DNA of 64,000 nucleotides from Aselliscus stoliczkanus. Its lineage: Eukaryota > Chordata > Mammalia > Chiroptera > Hipposideridae. The notes beneath the pieces were generated by a model. The model was not told the DNA's origin and ran no database searches. It worked only from the letters and a program-made list of their open reading frames with translations. The DNA lies in NCBI GenBank assembly GCA_033961575.1, contig CM066733.1, positions 135,520,421 to 135,584,420 on the forward strand. The letters run 5' to 3'. This document shows positions 35,905 through 48,343 of this stretch, one piece after another. How positions within the stretch are numbered: position 1 is the stretch's first letter; each line of letters starts with the position of its first letter. The position numbers and the translations under genes were made by a program.

Positions 35905-36003
35905 GTAAGTTCTGAGGGAGAGCACAGCTGGGACACCCCGAGGACAGGGCACTGTTTGACCTTCAGAAAGAGACTGGGGTTCCCTTCTCTGTACCCCACA
36001 CAG

Positions 36004-36160
36004 CCTGCAGGAGCTGCTCTTGTACCCATCCCAAAGATTTGGAGAATACGTTCATCTTCTCTACGCCCTGAGGCTTCATACTCCTGCAGGACATGTTGAC
36101 CGTGCGGACTTGACCGCTGCAATTGACCAAATCAAAACATATAAAGGTTATATAGATCAG
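36004..36160 (+). CDS. ECT2L: ECT2L exon: DH conserved region 3, weak donor
   Basis: The acceptor CCCCACACAG ends at 36003. The reading [20 protein letters not shown] is the family's third conserved region (L-x-x-P-x-Q-R-x-x-x-Y-x-L-L), which forms the Rho-binding helix in RhoGEFs. It ends KTYKGYIDQ in phase 0. The donor is CAG followed by GTTCGT at 36161, a poor match to GTRAGT. Phase with the next exon still supports this border. Confidence 0.94.
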
Positions 36161-36846
36161 GTTCGTTGCTGATAAGAGTCTATGTCCTTTAAAAATGTGA
36201 CAGGTCTTTTGTGGTACTCTAACTCAAAGATCCTGAAATACCTTATCCTCCTGTGGTATTTTTCAAAGTCTTTCATCCTTTTAATGTGAAATCGTTGTGT
36301 TTGGAGAACTTGAGCGTGAACAGCATCTATTCCAAGCCAAACAAAATGAGATGAGACCAGAATGTTTTCAGATAACCATACAAGTTTAATAAATCATTAA
36401 TTCATATGGAAGTTTGAAGAATGGGGTATTTGGATTGATTTTTCTAGATAACTAAAAAAAAAAAAGTAAAATCCTTTGTTTCTGAAAGTACTTCTTAATG
36501 TATTAGATTTCCTGCCTGAGTAACTACTGCAGTCATAATTATGCTCTGCAGGAATTGAGCACCTTGGACCATGGTACTATCATTCGGAAAATATTGTTGT
36601 GATGTGCATACTGCATGCGTGTCCAGGCTGAATGTAAACTGATAACACATTAAGCCCAGAAGATGCTTTTTGAATAGTCTTCTCATTTGCCTCTTTGTTT
36701 GAAAATATTGGGTACATGAAATCGAGATTGTTATAGTTTATGAAAACACCACACCCTATTTAAAATACCATAAAATATTTTAAATGTAATTTTTATGTAT
36801 AACAATTTCACAATTTTATTTTACCTATAATCACTTTGTTTTCTAG

Positions 36847-36912
36847 CTGAAGCAAAACATCAGTATGAGAGATCAGCTGTTGGACATCCAGAGAATCATC
36901 TGGGGGTGCCCT
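36847..36912 (+). CDS. ECT2L: ECT2L exon: end of DH
   Basis: The acceptor TTGTTTTCTAG ends at 36846 and the donor GTATGT is at 36913. It encodes 22 codons, LKQNISMRDQLLDIQRIIWG then CP, phase 0 at both ends. This corresponds to the last long DH helix running into the DH-PH linker. It was found by splice signals and homology pattern. Confidence 0.92.
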
Positions 36913-37149
36913 GTATGTATTCTGATGTACTTGCTACAGCTCATGTTCATAAATAAAACCTTATGTCATTGGCAAAAGAAGACATACATATTTCAAATCA
37001 GCTAACACCTATTGAATGCCTGGTGCTGCCAAGCTCTCACATTTCACATCCTTGTTATCTGCAAGGATGCTAGATGAGAAGAGGCCCAGTGAGCTTGACC
37101 CCAGTCTGTAACCTTTCTGTAGTCTTAGATCCTTGTTCAGTACTAATGT

Positions 37150-37690
37150 GATTGTGACCTGCATTGGGGAAAGGGGCCATGTCTTCTGTTGTTTTATATC
37201 TCCCCACGCATGGTCCCTGGTGTACGATTTTGCACACTGAGGATACCTGAAAAAACCTTTAGATATCCTCTGTTGGCTACCAGTTACCTACAGAATATCA
37301 TCTGGTTCCATTCAACCTTACTGCCTCACCTACTGCCTTATGATAAAACCACACAGATCTGCTCCCAGTTCTCCAGTTATGGTAGCCTCTCTTCATACGT
37401 TTGTGCTTTGCCCGTTCTCTTCCTTCTCAAAAATTACCTTTCTTTCCTACTCTGCTAGATAAACTCCTATTCACCCTTTAAAAACCCAGCTCAATCAACA
37501 TCTTCCTTGTAGCTTCCCCAACATTTCCAGCCATGAATCGCCCCTGCCTAGGTATTCTGCAGCAACCCGACCATCTGTCACATTTTATTGCAATCCTTTA
37601 TTCGCAAGACTGGGAACTCTATCAGGTGTGAGCTGTGATTTATTTGTCTTCTAGTGTTTGGCATATAATAGGAGGACAATATATGAATTA
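37150..37690 (+). repeat. LINE-2 3' end, sense
   Basis: ACCCAGCTCAATCAACATCT, CTTGTAGCTTCCCCAACA, TCACATTTTATTGCAATCC, GACTGGGAACTCTATCAGG and TGTTTGGCATATAATAGGAG reproduce the L2 3' consensus in order. Confidence 0.75.
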
Positions 37691-38277
37691 TATTGAATTA
37701 AAGTATCAGTTGATTGGAGATACTATTTTTATTTGGTTAAAATGGGGAAGCAAGAAAGCGTTGTTTTGTCATAATTTAGATCTGCACATTTTGGTAGGGA
37801 AAGAGAAGTGAGGTTGACTGGATTACAAAAAATCCAAAATCTCGGAACTCACAGAGTCCACTGGATTTAACCTTTGGATCCCTGTTTACGCCAAGTGATC
37901 ATCTCCATGGTTACATTAGCACAAGGGCCTGACTGATTGCTTGGTAACAATTCATTCACTTCCTTTTCTTGGAAGTTTGCTTCTTACTTATTTCATCCCC
38001 GCTTTATTTTTGATACTAGGAAAGTGTTTATAAATAAAACAATTTCAGTAGTATAAAACAATTAGAAAACACCCAAAAATGTAATTTTCATTGTCAATGC
38101 TGTGGTCTTTCCAAAGAAAAACTATTTTATAAATATTAAAAGACATTTGCTTTTTCATAATTGAACTGAGTTCTACTCAACATATATATTCTGGGATATA
38201 AAATGGTTCTGTAGTAGTGGGACTTTCCATTTTCTAAAAATGTATGTACGTTTCTAATTTTGTTTTTGACTTCATAG

Positions 38278-38366
38278 ACTCTATCAGAAGCAAACAGATA
38301 TCTGATTAGGGTCCAGGATGTAGCCCAACTTCACTGCTGTGATGAGGAAATAAGCTTCTCTTTAAG
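38278..38366 (+). CDS. ECT2L: ECT2L exon: start of PH domain
   Basis: The acceptor GACTTCATAG ends at 38277 and the donor GTAAAC is at 38367. It reads [20 protein letters not shown] and ends DEEISFSLR in phase 2. The R-Y-L-I-R-V-Q-D pattern resembles the first strands of the PH domain that follows DH in RhoGEFs. The next intron is about 10 kb. Confidence 0.92.
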
Positions 38367-38879
38367 GTAAACATTAACTCTCCTAACGCTGTGATGGTGT
38401 CTCACTCATCTTGTACCTAGCACCCAGGACAATGTCTGACGTATTGTAAGTTTAGGGTAAGCCTCGTGTTAAACTGAAAAGTTACACCCCAACTCTGAGA
38501 TATGGTAAGATGCTTTATCACCTTCCTTGCATTCCAAGCAGCTACTGGGTAGAATGGGAAACAAAATACATTTTCTCTACCAGGATCACAAACTCCACAG
38601 GAGGATAAATTCTAAAGGTTGGTCACTTTCCTACTGAGAGGAGATCCAAGTGTTGTGGGATAGTACACCAAAGGTCTGCTCCACTATAAGAAAGAGAAAA
38701 GACCAGTTTATTATCCTCAGATAGCTAGCTATTGAGGTATTTAAAAGGTGTCACCATAAGACCACCATTATATTGAGGTCTCACTATCTAGTTTGCACAG
38801 TGCTCACAACAGTCTAAGAACAAAAGATGGGAATGGGTGCCAATTTCCATAAGCTAGCATCCACTTTCCTCCATTAGCA

Positions 38880-39130
38880 CAAAGGTGGGCAACCTGCTCT
38901 GTAAAGGGCCAGACAGTAAACACTCTAGGTCTTTCTGCTCAAATGATCTCTGTGGCAGCTACCTCACTTTGCCATTGCAGCACAAAAGCAGCTGTATAAC
39001 TGATATAATACATAACAAATAATACAATCTTTAGAAACAATTCAGGGCATGAATGAATGAGTGTAGCTGTGTTCCAATAAAACTCTATTTATAAAACACA
39101 TGGTGGAGCCAGTTTGCTGGTCTCTGCCTT
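38880..39130. mobile_element. hAT-Charlie-type MITE (diverged)
   Basis: TCTGTAAAGGGCCAGACAGT, GCAGCACAAAAGCAGC, GTGTTCCAATAAAACTCTAT and the terminal GCCAGTTTGCTGGTCTCTGCC belong to the familiar 'GGGGTCGGCAAAC' hAT MITE family. Ends are too decayed to call a target duplication. A related copy is at 56108-56352. Confidence 0.65.
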
Positions 39131-39473
39131 AGAAAATTGCTTGCCAAAGTGTGTTCTCAGTATTAATGACAAAGATGATGGCTCAACAAATGGCAACCAA
39201 ATAAGAGAGGAAAAATTCCTTTAATTTGTTTAACTCCAATGAAAGAAATAAAAATTGGTCTGTCTGTTATTTCAATGAATATTTCAGTGAATATCTCCCA
39301 AATACACATGGTAGGGGGTGGGGAAGTTGGAAGAAATCAGTCCCCTCATCTCTATCCCGACCTAGATTTAATCTTACATGAAAACCAAATCACACAATTG
39401 TTTCACTTTTCTCATTGTCACAGTGCTTTGTTTTGTTGTTTTTGGTTAGTGGCAATAGAAAAGAGCTAAAATG

Positions 39474-40752
39474 TAGGGCTGTCGGAAAAGTCATGACATA
39501 GTTTGTCTGTTTTTCAAAGGTCATTTACTTATATAAAGAACAAAGATCAATCAATGATATATTGCCCGTTTTGTTCGATAACCTTTTGCCATCTTTCAGT
39601 AAGCTTCATAATTCCTCATTCACAAAGCACCTGTCTTTATTGGAGAAAAACTGAACAAGGTGTTGATTTAGGGCCTCATCTGAATTGAGCGTTATACCAC
39701 GCAAGGAGTTTTGAAGAGAGTGAAACAAGTGGAAGTCTGACGGTGCAGTCAGGCGAGTATGGTGGGTGTGGCGACACATCCCATCCAAGCTCCAATAATG
39801 TTTGACGGGTGATCAAACTTGTGTGTAGTCTCACGTTATCACGATGGAACACAACTCCTTCACAATAACAAGCTCTCGACGTTTCTGGATGATGGATTCG
39901 TTCACTGTCCAATTGCCGACAGTACACATTCGAACTGATTATTTAGTTCCTTGGTAGGAACTCGAAAAACATGACACCTTTAAAATCCCACCACACTGAG
40001 AACATAACCTTCCTCTGATTAATGTCTGCTTTCGATGTCGTTTGAGGTGAATCATCACATTGGGACCAAGACCATTTGTGCACCACATTCTTGTAAGCAA
40101 TCCACTTCTCATCACCAGTTAGTTATCAGTCGCTTCAGAAAAGGATTGTTTTCCTCATGTTTAATGAGCATATTGCAGATGTTTATATGCGCCATCAAAT
40201 GAACTTCTTTGAGTTCATGCGGAACCCAAATATCAAGCTCGCTTACCTATCCCAGCTTCTTCAGGTGGTCATGAACACTTGAAGGATAGCTATTCAATGT
40301 TTCTGCAATCTTTCGTGTCATGTAATGTGGGTTTGACTTGATCAATGCCTTTTGTCGTCATCAACCTCAGTGGGCCTCCCTGACTGAGGAGCATCCTTGA
40401 GATCAAAATCACCAGCACAGAATTTTGTGAACCATTGTTGGCACTGACGTTCTTGTAGAGCATTGTCACCGTTAACTTTATGCAACTTTTCACAAGATTG
40501 ACATGCGTTCTTTCCTTACAGAAGTAAAACAGTAAAATGTGGTGAAAATGCAGTTTGGTCTTCCATCTTCAACTTGTAAAATCTCCAAAACTCAACCAAA
40601 TCGCTCATTTTTTTTTTTTTTTAGAATGAAGCTAGAACTGTCAGCTGCGAAATGACATAGCAATAACATGGATGCGAATGACTCTAGTACTTCCAAAAAT
40701 GCTAGCACCATCTGTTGCAAAACTGTGTCATGACTTTTCCGACCACCCAATA
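39474..40752 (-). mobile_element. Near full-length mariner transposon, inactive
   Basis: Inverted terminal repeats GTCGGAAAAGTCATGAC lie at the left and GTCATGACTTTTCCGAC at the right, each within a few bases of a TA dinucleotide. At about 1.28 kb it is the size of complete mariners. A damaged transposase frame lies on the minus strand (separate entry). Confidence 0.93.
39600..40610 (-). pseudogene. Mariner transposase remnant
   Basis: Relics in order on the minus strand: a start region near 40607 with WRFYKLKMED-like text, the KLHKVNGDNALQERQCQQWF region read at 40480-40420, an SGRPTE-type stretch, then RQTLLELGWDVSPHPPYSPD at 39850-39790 and FHLFHSLQNSL in a shifted frame at about 39740-39710. 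The YSPD step carries one acidic catalytic-triad position of the DD34D family. Stops and frameshifts make it non-functional. The HTSLITRQTLLELGW style suggests the mellifera-like branch. Confidence 0.88.
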
Positions 40753-40849
40753 GCTACCAAACCAGCATATGGTATAGTACGACATATGCTAGAAATTGCT
40801 AGTTTTTGATTATTAGAATCTATTTTACCTTCAGTTGTTGATTAGAATT

Positions 40850-42500
40850 TCTTTTATCTTTCTGTATTCCTTCTTCAATGCTCTTTCTTTCTTTACGTAA
40901 GTCTGAATTTCTGACCTATATAATTTTCCTTCTCTCTGAAGAGCTTCTAGTATTTCTCGTCAGGTAGGCCTACTGACAATGAATTCCTTGAATTTTTGTT
41001 TGTGTGAGAAAGTCTATTTCTCCTTCACTTTTGAAGAATAATTTTGCTGGCTGCAGAATTCTAGGTTGGTGGGCTCTTTCTTTCAGTACCTAATTCACTC
41101 CACTCTCTTCTTGCTCTCATGGTTTTGGAAGAGAAACCCAGTAAACCTTCTCCTTGTTCTTCTATTGGTAGAACATTTTATTATTCTCTGAGTTCTTTTA
41201 AAATTTCATCTTTGTTTTTGATTATCTGGAGTTTGAATATGATATGACTCAGGGTAAATTTAAAAATATTTATCTTCCTTGGGGTTTTCTAAGCTTCCTG
41301 GACCTGTGGTTTGGTATCTGTCAGTAATTTTGGAAAATTCTCAGCCATTATTATTTCAACTGTTTCTTCTGTTCCTCTTTGTTCTGTGAATGAAAAAGGG
41401 ACTATAGCAAACCTGACAAGCTCAGTGACCAAAGGTAGCCACACAGGATGATCTGACCATATATTTCTAATGGGGCAGGTCATGGTGGGTAGTCAGCCCC
41501 ACGTCTATAGCCTCCTCAGTAAGTTCAGTGTTTGCCTTACATGAGCCCTGTTCATTGTTCTTGTGCATCTAGGATATTATACATCTTTGCAAGTCAGAGT
41601 AATCTTTTACAGCCTCCTCAGAGGTGTAATTCTCACAACACGCACCAAATGCCTCATTGTTATCTTGTTGCCTGTAAACTATCTCGATTTACTGTTAATG
41701 TTAAATGTCAACTGTCCTCTACCTACCAGTGTAAAAGAAGTATGTAGCACTCCTTTTCATCCAATCCTAGAGATTTCTCTGCTTTGCTTTCTCCCACCCC
41801 CTTAATCTACCACCAATGGATTTCATGTATGAAAGGAGAACCTTCCGTATGTTCTCCCCTTTGATTCTGAATGCATAAAAAGAACTGCAAAACTGCCATT
41901 CTCCAGATCATTTTCTCGATCCTTTGAGATCCTGCTTCCGGATCTCAACTGTTTTCAAAATTTGACTCAAATAGATTCTTGTAAGATTCTTCTATAGGTC
42001 TGGGCATTCTTTTTACCAACACTTCTCCATTTGATATCCCTTTTAGATATATGTGACACCTTTTGTAATTGTCCCACATTTCTTGAATATTTTGTTCCTT
42101 TCATTTTTAGTTTTCTTTTTCTCTTTGCTTTTCAGTTTGGTAAGTTTCTATTGACATACCTTCAGGCTCACTGATTCTTTCCTTGGTTATATCCAGTCTA
42201 TTGATGAGCCTATCAAAAAGGCATTATTCATCTGTTTCAGTGTTTCTGATTTCTAGAATTTCCTTTTATTCTTAGTTTCTATCTCTATATTTGTATTACC
42301 CATTTGTTTTGCACACTGTCCACTTTTTCCATTAGAGTCCTTATTCAACACTTATTTTAAATTCCTGGTCAGATAGTTCCAAACTCTACCATATCTGTGT
42401 CTGGCTTTGAGGCTTGCCCTGTCTTATCGAACTCTTTCTTGACCCTTAGCATGCCTTGTAATTTTTTGTTGAAAGCAGATATCATATATTGGGTAAAAGG
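40850..42500 (-). mobile_element. Old LINE-1 5' portion with an inserted segment
   Basis: GTCTATTTCTCCTTCACTTTTG, GAATTCTAGGTTGGTGGG, CTGTGTCTGGCTTTGAGGC and CTGATTCTTTCC follow the same antisense L1 text as 6400-7400. It is interrupted from about 41386 to 42000 by LTR-like DNA (separate entry). Confidence 0.55.
41386..42003 (+). mobile_element. Possible solo LTR inside LINE-1
   Basis: It begins near TGTGAATG and breaks the L1 text. GCATAAAAAG at 41872-41881 looks like a TATA box, with GATCCTGCTTCCGGATCTCA and a CTCAAATAGATTCTTG end that resemble the R-U5 part of gammaretrovirus-like LTRs. No target duplication was found; borders are approximate. Confidence 0.45.
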
Positions 42501-43449
42501 AAATGAGGTAAATACACTTTTATGTAAGGATTTATGTTTACCTGACTAGATGTCAGTGTGTGTTTACTATTTGTTGTAGCTGTGGTTGCAGCTGTTTTTG
42601 TCTCCTGTTGTCATTGGGCTTTTTAGAGATCCCTTAAATAGTAAGGCGTACCATTCTTTTCAGTTGTAATCCAGTGTTATAAGGAATCTTATTGGCGTGG
42701 TAGTAAGAAATGAAGGGAGGGATAAGAATTTTATAGTTCCACGATGTCACAGTTTTTTTAGTGAGCCTGTGCCCCTGGGCTATGACCTTAACAAATGCTG
42801 CTCAGCTTTTCTTTTTTATTTTTTTCACCTCTAAGACAAGACAGGAAGGCTAGTGAGAGCTGGATTTGGGCATTTCCCTTCCCCCATGTTATCTAGGTTC
42901 TAGTACAATAGTTTCTTTTGAGGGCAGCCCTTTTTAAAGAATAGAACTCTCTGGGCATATTTCAAAATGGTTACTTTTCCCCTCCCCATGGACAAGAGTG
43001 AGAGGATTTTTCTTAGATCTCCACAGTAAGAACTTGGGGGGTGACGTGGCTCCTGGAGGTAAAACTCATGCAACTGAGAAGGGGATCCCTCTAAAGCTAA
43101 ATGTCCAGGAGTTTGTAATTGCTTAATTAGTTCAGTCTCTAGCAATTAGTCAATTACCCTTTAAATATTCTTACCTGATACTGGCTCCAGTATGTGGTTT
43201 CTGCTTCCAATAAGCTGTGATTCTCTGTCCACCTGTCTCTCCAGCTTTTAGGGCAATGGTTTATCTTGTGACCTCAACTCTCTAATGGATCTGAGGACTA
43301 ATGAGAACTTTAATATCATAAGTTTTGTCCCTAAATTTGGATTTTGCATCTTGAGTTCTGAAGCTGCTTGCAGAGCATAACTTTGCTTTTTTTGGGCTCT
43401 GGAACTGCCTGCAGAGCCAGCAGCTGCCACCCCCCACCCCCAACCCCAT

Positions 43450-43905
43450 GCTGATTGTACTGTTTTATAAATTGTACTCCCTTACATCGTTGTTAAATAT
43501 ACTCCCTGTACTATAATTGTGTGATCAAAGATAGCTTTTTTATTCTATAGGCCTGGGCTGAATCTAGGACTTGATAAATGCTTGATCATATATTACCCAT
43601 TGTTTTTACCTTACAACCCCACTTGCTTGATCACTGAATCAGCCAACCATTGAAAATTCAGCTGCTCCTACCAATCAGAAAACAAATCATGTAAGTTTAT
43701 GATTGTATTTCCCCTAGCAACCCATTTCTTTGATCATCAGCGCCTTGCAACTTTTGCCTTTATAAACGCTGCTCAATCCTCTCCATTTTGGAACATATTC
43801 TTGGCTCATACTGATGACTACATTTCCCCATTTGCAAATCGTTACCCCAGGGAACTCTCTTTAAATTTCTTCAAAAATGTATCTCCACATTTTTGTTTAC
43901 AGATC
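43450..43905 (+). repeat. Possible old LTR
   Basis: It has a CCAAT box (CTACCAATCAGAAAAC) and, about 85 nt on, a TATA-like CCTTTATAAACGCTG, followed by a U-rich end TTTGTTTACA. Promoter-like spacing suggests an LTR but no repeat match could be run. Confidence 0.35.
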
Positions 43906-43909
43906 TAAG

Positions 43910-46555
43910 GAGAGTTGTTCTTTGAGTTTTTCAGCTTGTTTTGTTGTGAGGATGGAAGTGATGACTTCCAAGCTCTTTACATGTCCAACCAGACACTAGA
44001 AGTCTCAATTAGAACTTTGAGGTCTGTCTTCAATGTTTCAACAACTGAGAGTACATTTAAGAATTTGAGGATAGTGGGAGAATACAAATTATTTTACACT
44101 CTAATTATGGGGTACATTTATATTTAAATAGGCACAATATTAAATAGGAACAGTGATTTGCCAAGCAATAAATATAAATGTGATTTTACATTAATATTTG
44201 AAATTAAGTAAATGCAAAACAGGTTTGTATTACAAAAAATATCACAAGTTGTCCACAACCTTGTTTTCAGTCATTTTAGAAAAATCACATAAAACCCCCA
44301 AAATGCCATCCCCATGACTTCCATCAGAGATTTCTACTTGGAGGAAACTCTGCTTCTATTTATACATACAATACCAACTCACATGAGTATAAGGCTTTAC
44401 AGTTTACCACCTATTTAAACTTCCCTCATTTGATATAATCTTTAAAATCACTTGGTGAGGAAGGTAGGGCTGGACCCATGTTACAGATGGGGAGCCTGTA
44501 CTTAAGTAAGTTGTCTAAGGTCACAGAACAAGTGCTAGTTTAAAATTCTTCAAAATCAGGTTTCAGCGCTCTAACCACTGACTAGACCAGCAGGAGGAAA
44601 GCTGAACTGAGCCTTCCTCACAACAAACTCATCAACATAGTAGGAATTGCTAAACAAACAAATTACTAATAAGCAAGAACTGTGACACAGAAACAATTTT
44701 CACTATAGATGTAGGTTTGCTTGGGGGTAGGGATGAGATCATAGATTCATTTTAGAGCCAGGGAATTTGGAGGTCTTTGTCCCTCTGTGGATAAAGCCCA
44801 CGAAGTTTGGGGTATTTTAAGCTTTTAGAATACATTATGTACCTTGGAACTTTAATATTTTTGTATTTTCAGAAACACTGATTTTCATTTATGTGACTTA
44901 AGCTCACTGATTTAAGGTTGCTTTTTTTCCCTTCCAAAGGGATCTCCCCAAAGGTACAAAAGTGGGGTCTTTTAGGGCTGAACAGAGCCTTGAATCGCCA
45001 AATGCAGCATCCACTTCTCAGACCCAGAGTCCTCTTGCTGAAAATACCCTCCAATGCCACAAATGCATAATTTTCCATTTAGCTTCATCCAAAGGGTCGT
45101 ACAGTCATTTACCAGGGAAACAATGGAGAGGGGAAAGAAAAACCGAGACTTCTCAGGGATACTGGACTCTGGCTCTGAAATAACTCATCCTGGAAACCCA
45201 AGAGCCACTATGATCCACAAATACCTGAGAGTGGATGATGGGGGCTAGATTTTTGGCTCAGGTTAGCTCACAGCACCATGGTCTGCTGTTGTCCATGCCA
45301 CAGGTTATGTTCTGAAAATTCCTTTTAAAGTTTTATGGATTTGTAGGAATAGGGTACTTCCTCTCTCAGGCTGGCTAATACAATAGTTGAGCAACAATAA
45401 AACATTTCTAGAATGGTATTAAATATTTAAATTATAGTAGACCTGTTCCATTTTGCTGAGTCATTGAACCTATTTTTGAATAATAATCAAAAAAATCCTA
45501 TTCAAGTTCAGGGAAAATACCCTACCTTTAGAGCTGGTTCTTTTGAATGTGAGCAGTTTTCTGAAACCCTAGCAGGATCCATAGTTTCCACTACAGCTGC
45601 TCTGTTATGTCAATATGAACTGTGAAATTATTTGCGTTTGTATATGTAGAGAATTTTGTTTTGTTTTTTAAAGGTTCTGATTTTTTTTGTCTGTGGATGA
45701 CAATGGTTGGAGACCTTGGGGGGCCTAATTAGTAAATGGCTTTGAAAAGCTTTTTTTCTAGATCAAACTCAGATTTATATATATATATTTAAATAGTACT
45801 CTCATAATCAGATTGAAATAACAAAAACTTCTTTGTGGGTTTATCTTTCCCTGCTAATGTCCTCAGACTATAAGTGGCCTCAACTCAAACTCAGGTTAAT
45901 GTGTGGGCTCCTCCCCCACCCCAGTCCAAATGGGTCACAGAACTGGGATTCTCTTTACCTCCACTCTCAGTGTTGTCCCTTCGAAAGGAAAAAACACAGA
46001 ACAATTATTTACCGAGGCAAACACTCATTTCAAAGCCACTTCCTCAACGCACCCTTATAGGCAGATTCTCTGATATTAATAATTCATATAAAAACAGCAA
46101 AGTTTTATTACAGCTTTAAATTTTTCTAAATTGATATAATTATCAATGATAAAAATATTACCAAAAAGGGCAATATGGGTGGTGTCCCTTTGCTTATTTA
46201 AAGAGTTCACTCACCACATACAGCCCGTCACACACAGACTTGAACTGCCTCCTCTGGCCTTTCTTGCTTTCTTTCTTCCTCATCCTTAGTTCTGTTTGCT
46301 CCAGTATTGTCAGAATAACGTATCAACTTGATCTAGAACACTATTTCTGGTAAGATATCACTGTATATACAGCATCCCACTCCATCCAGCCTGAATCAAA
46401 ACCACAGAGACAGAAAGGAAATATGTGAAAAGAACTGGCTCTAGTGGTTGGGTCATCATTTCCATCGATCCACACACCCAACACCCAATGCGACCTGTAC
46501 TTCCTAAAGCTCTCCAATACCTGAACCTGGAGTCCATAGGACTCCTTAGAAAAGT
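43910..46555. other. ECT2L intron, mostly unrecognised
   Basis: Contains a MIR at 44440-44580 and short AT runs near 45775-45790. Several short ORFs on both strands are unsupported. Confidence 0.5.
44440..44580 (-). repeat. MIR-type SINE, antisense
   Basis: CATGTTACAGATGGGGAGCC, TAAGTTGTCTAAGGTCACAG and TCAGCGCTCTAACCACTGAC match antisense MIR. Confidence 0.65.
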
Positions 46556-46559
46556 TGAA

Positions 46560-46720
46560 CTCTCTGATTCAGTCCTTTCTTCAGCTCAGAGGGGTGGCTG
46601 ACATATCAGCATCCCCAGGGAGCTGCTAGAAATGCAGTATCTCACTACTCTAGCTCTGCTAAATCAATTTGCATTTTAACAAAATCTCCAGGTAATTCAG
46701 ATGTGCACATTAAAGTTTGT
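46560..46720. mobile_element. MER5/MER20-like hAT fragment
   Basis: CATATCAGCATCCCCAGGGAG, GAAATGCAGTATCTC, CAATTTGCATTTTAAC and AGGTAATTCAGATGTGCAC are the familiar hAT MITE body, diverged. Confidence 0.65.
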
Positions 46721-46779
46721 AGTATGTATAAGTCAGAGCTGTGGCCATATAAAGTAGACTCTAATATTAAATATAGCAG

Positions 46780-47230
46780 CTTTTATGGAGAACTGGAAAT
46801 CTTGGATAAAAATCCATAAACCTTTTGACAAGTCAATTCTATCCTTAGGAATCCTACGATAGAAATAACAGCACATGGAAGGAATTTGTTTATACAGAAA
46901 GATTAGTTTATTCCAACATTGCTCATAGTGGCAATAAAGAAAGAAAAAGCGAAAATGAGGGAGAAAAGGAGGAAAGAGACCTAAGCCTATAAATGAAGCG
47001 AAATGCCCATCAAAAAAGGAAGAGCTGAATGATGGCCCATTCACACCAAGAATTATTACTTAGCTATTAAAAATAATGAATTAAAGCCATACCAGCTAAC
47101 TTGAAATGATTTCCATTGCTGAGTGAGAAAAACAGGAAAAAGTGACTATTATAATTTTTGTAAAATAATGGCACCTACCTGTAAATACATGTGTATATAT
47201 GTACATGTGTGTAATTATATCAGCAGACAA
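46780..47230 (+). mobile_element. LINE-1-type 3' fragment, sense
   Basis: CCAACATTGCTCATAGTGGC, AATGCCCATCAAAAAAGG, TTACTTAGCTATTAAAAATA and TTTTTGTAAAATAATG follow L1 3' order in sense. Confidence 0.6.
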
Positions 47231-48340
47231 AAAGAACTGGAAAGATACGTACTAGTTTGGTAACTTGGGTGACCTGAGCAGAGGGAGGAGTGAGCCAAGC
47301 AAAAAGGAAAAAGTGAAACAAAATGTACGCTGAAAAAACCTCAGTAGCATGGACTGATGTGACTTTAGCATGTATTAAAACTCTTTGTGGATCTAAATTG
47401 ACAATGTAAAAATGAAACAAAAATGGTGAAGATAAAAAATAAGAGGCTTCTGAACAAGCCAGTAAATTGACTCTCTTTGGAGTAAATGAGAGCTGCTTGA
47501 TGCTTCTAAAAGAAAATAATTTTTTGTTTACATTGAGCTTGCTTCCCTTAGCCGCTCCGAGTGGGGCAGAGCTCCTCCAAGCTCCTCCCTGGCATGAGAA
47601 TCTCTGTGGAGTCCTCACGCAACAGAACCTACCAAACACCTTGACCTGGCTCCAAGAGAACAGCAAAGAGGATAATAGATGGGGGTTGAGGACACCACGT
47701 TTTGCCTGCTGATAAATAAGCCTATATTTAATCATGGTAGCAGCGTCAGTGAAAATGAAGAGCTATTTAATTCTAACCTTTCATACTGATGGTGTATACT
47801 AAGTTACACATCAATCTCCCTCCAATTAAAATTAGACATTTCTACTGCCTACCTAGTAAATGCTTTTCTTTCCTCTGCTTTCTACTTTAGACATCTAGTG
47901 CCACATTGGTTCTCATGCTTTTCTCTACCCCAACCTGTTATCCTTAAAGGTAAAACCAAACAAAGCCTTATTTTCCCCCGATTGCCCAAATATCAAGCAC
48001 AAAATACCAAACTTGACAAGTTTAAACATAAAGCTTTAGCATGATCGTGTCATAAAGGAGGGAAAGTTCAACGTTCCCTTTCCCCACATTGGCTGAATGC
48101 TTGTCTAGTGGGAAGTTCAAGCCTCTCTACCAGGAATCCCGAGGCACACCCCACCCATCATATTGGTCTGAGACAGGTGAGGGACTCCTCACCCCAGGAG
48201 GAAAACCAGACAACTTCAATAAGACATTCGAAAGGGCTGCAGCAGAGCAAAAGCCTGGACCACTGGCTGGGTGGTGAACTGTGACCCAGCACACATGCAC
48301 GGGTAGGTAACCCTCGGGAAACCGCAGCTTCTCCATCCTG
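47231..48340. other. ECT2L intron, no gene supported
   Basis: The longest antisense open frame of the window (47220-47735, 171 codons) lies here. It overlaps the L1 fragment and has no recognised motif, start context or splice partner. Confidence 0.5.
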
Positions 48341-48343
48341 CAG

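Noticed and set aside
39676..39927. 83-codon ORF as a free-standing gene
   Set aside because: Part of the broken mariner transposase.
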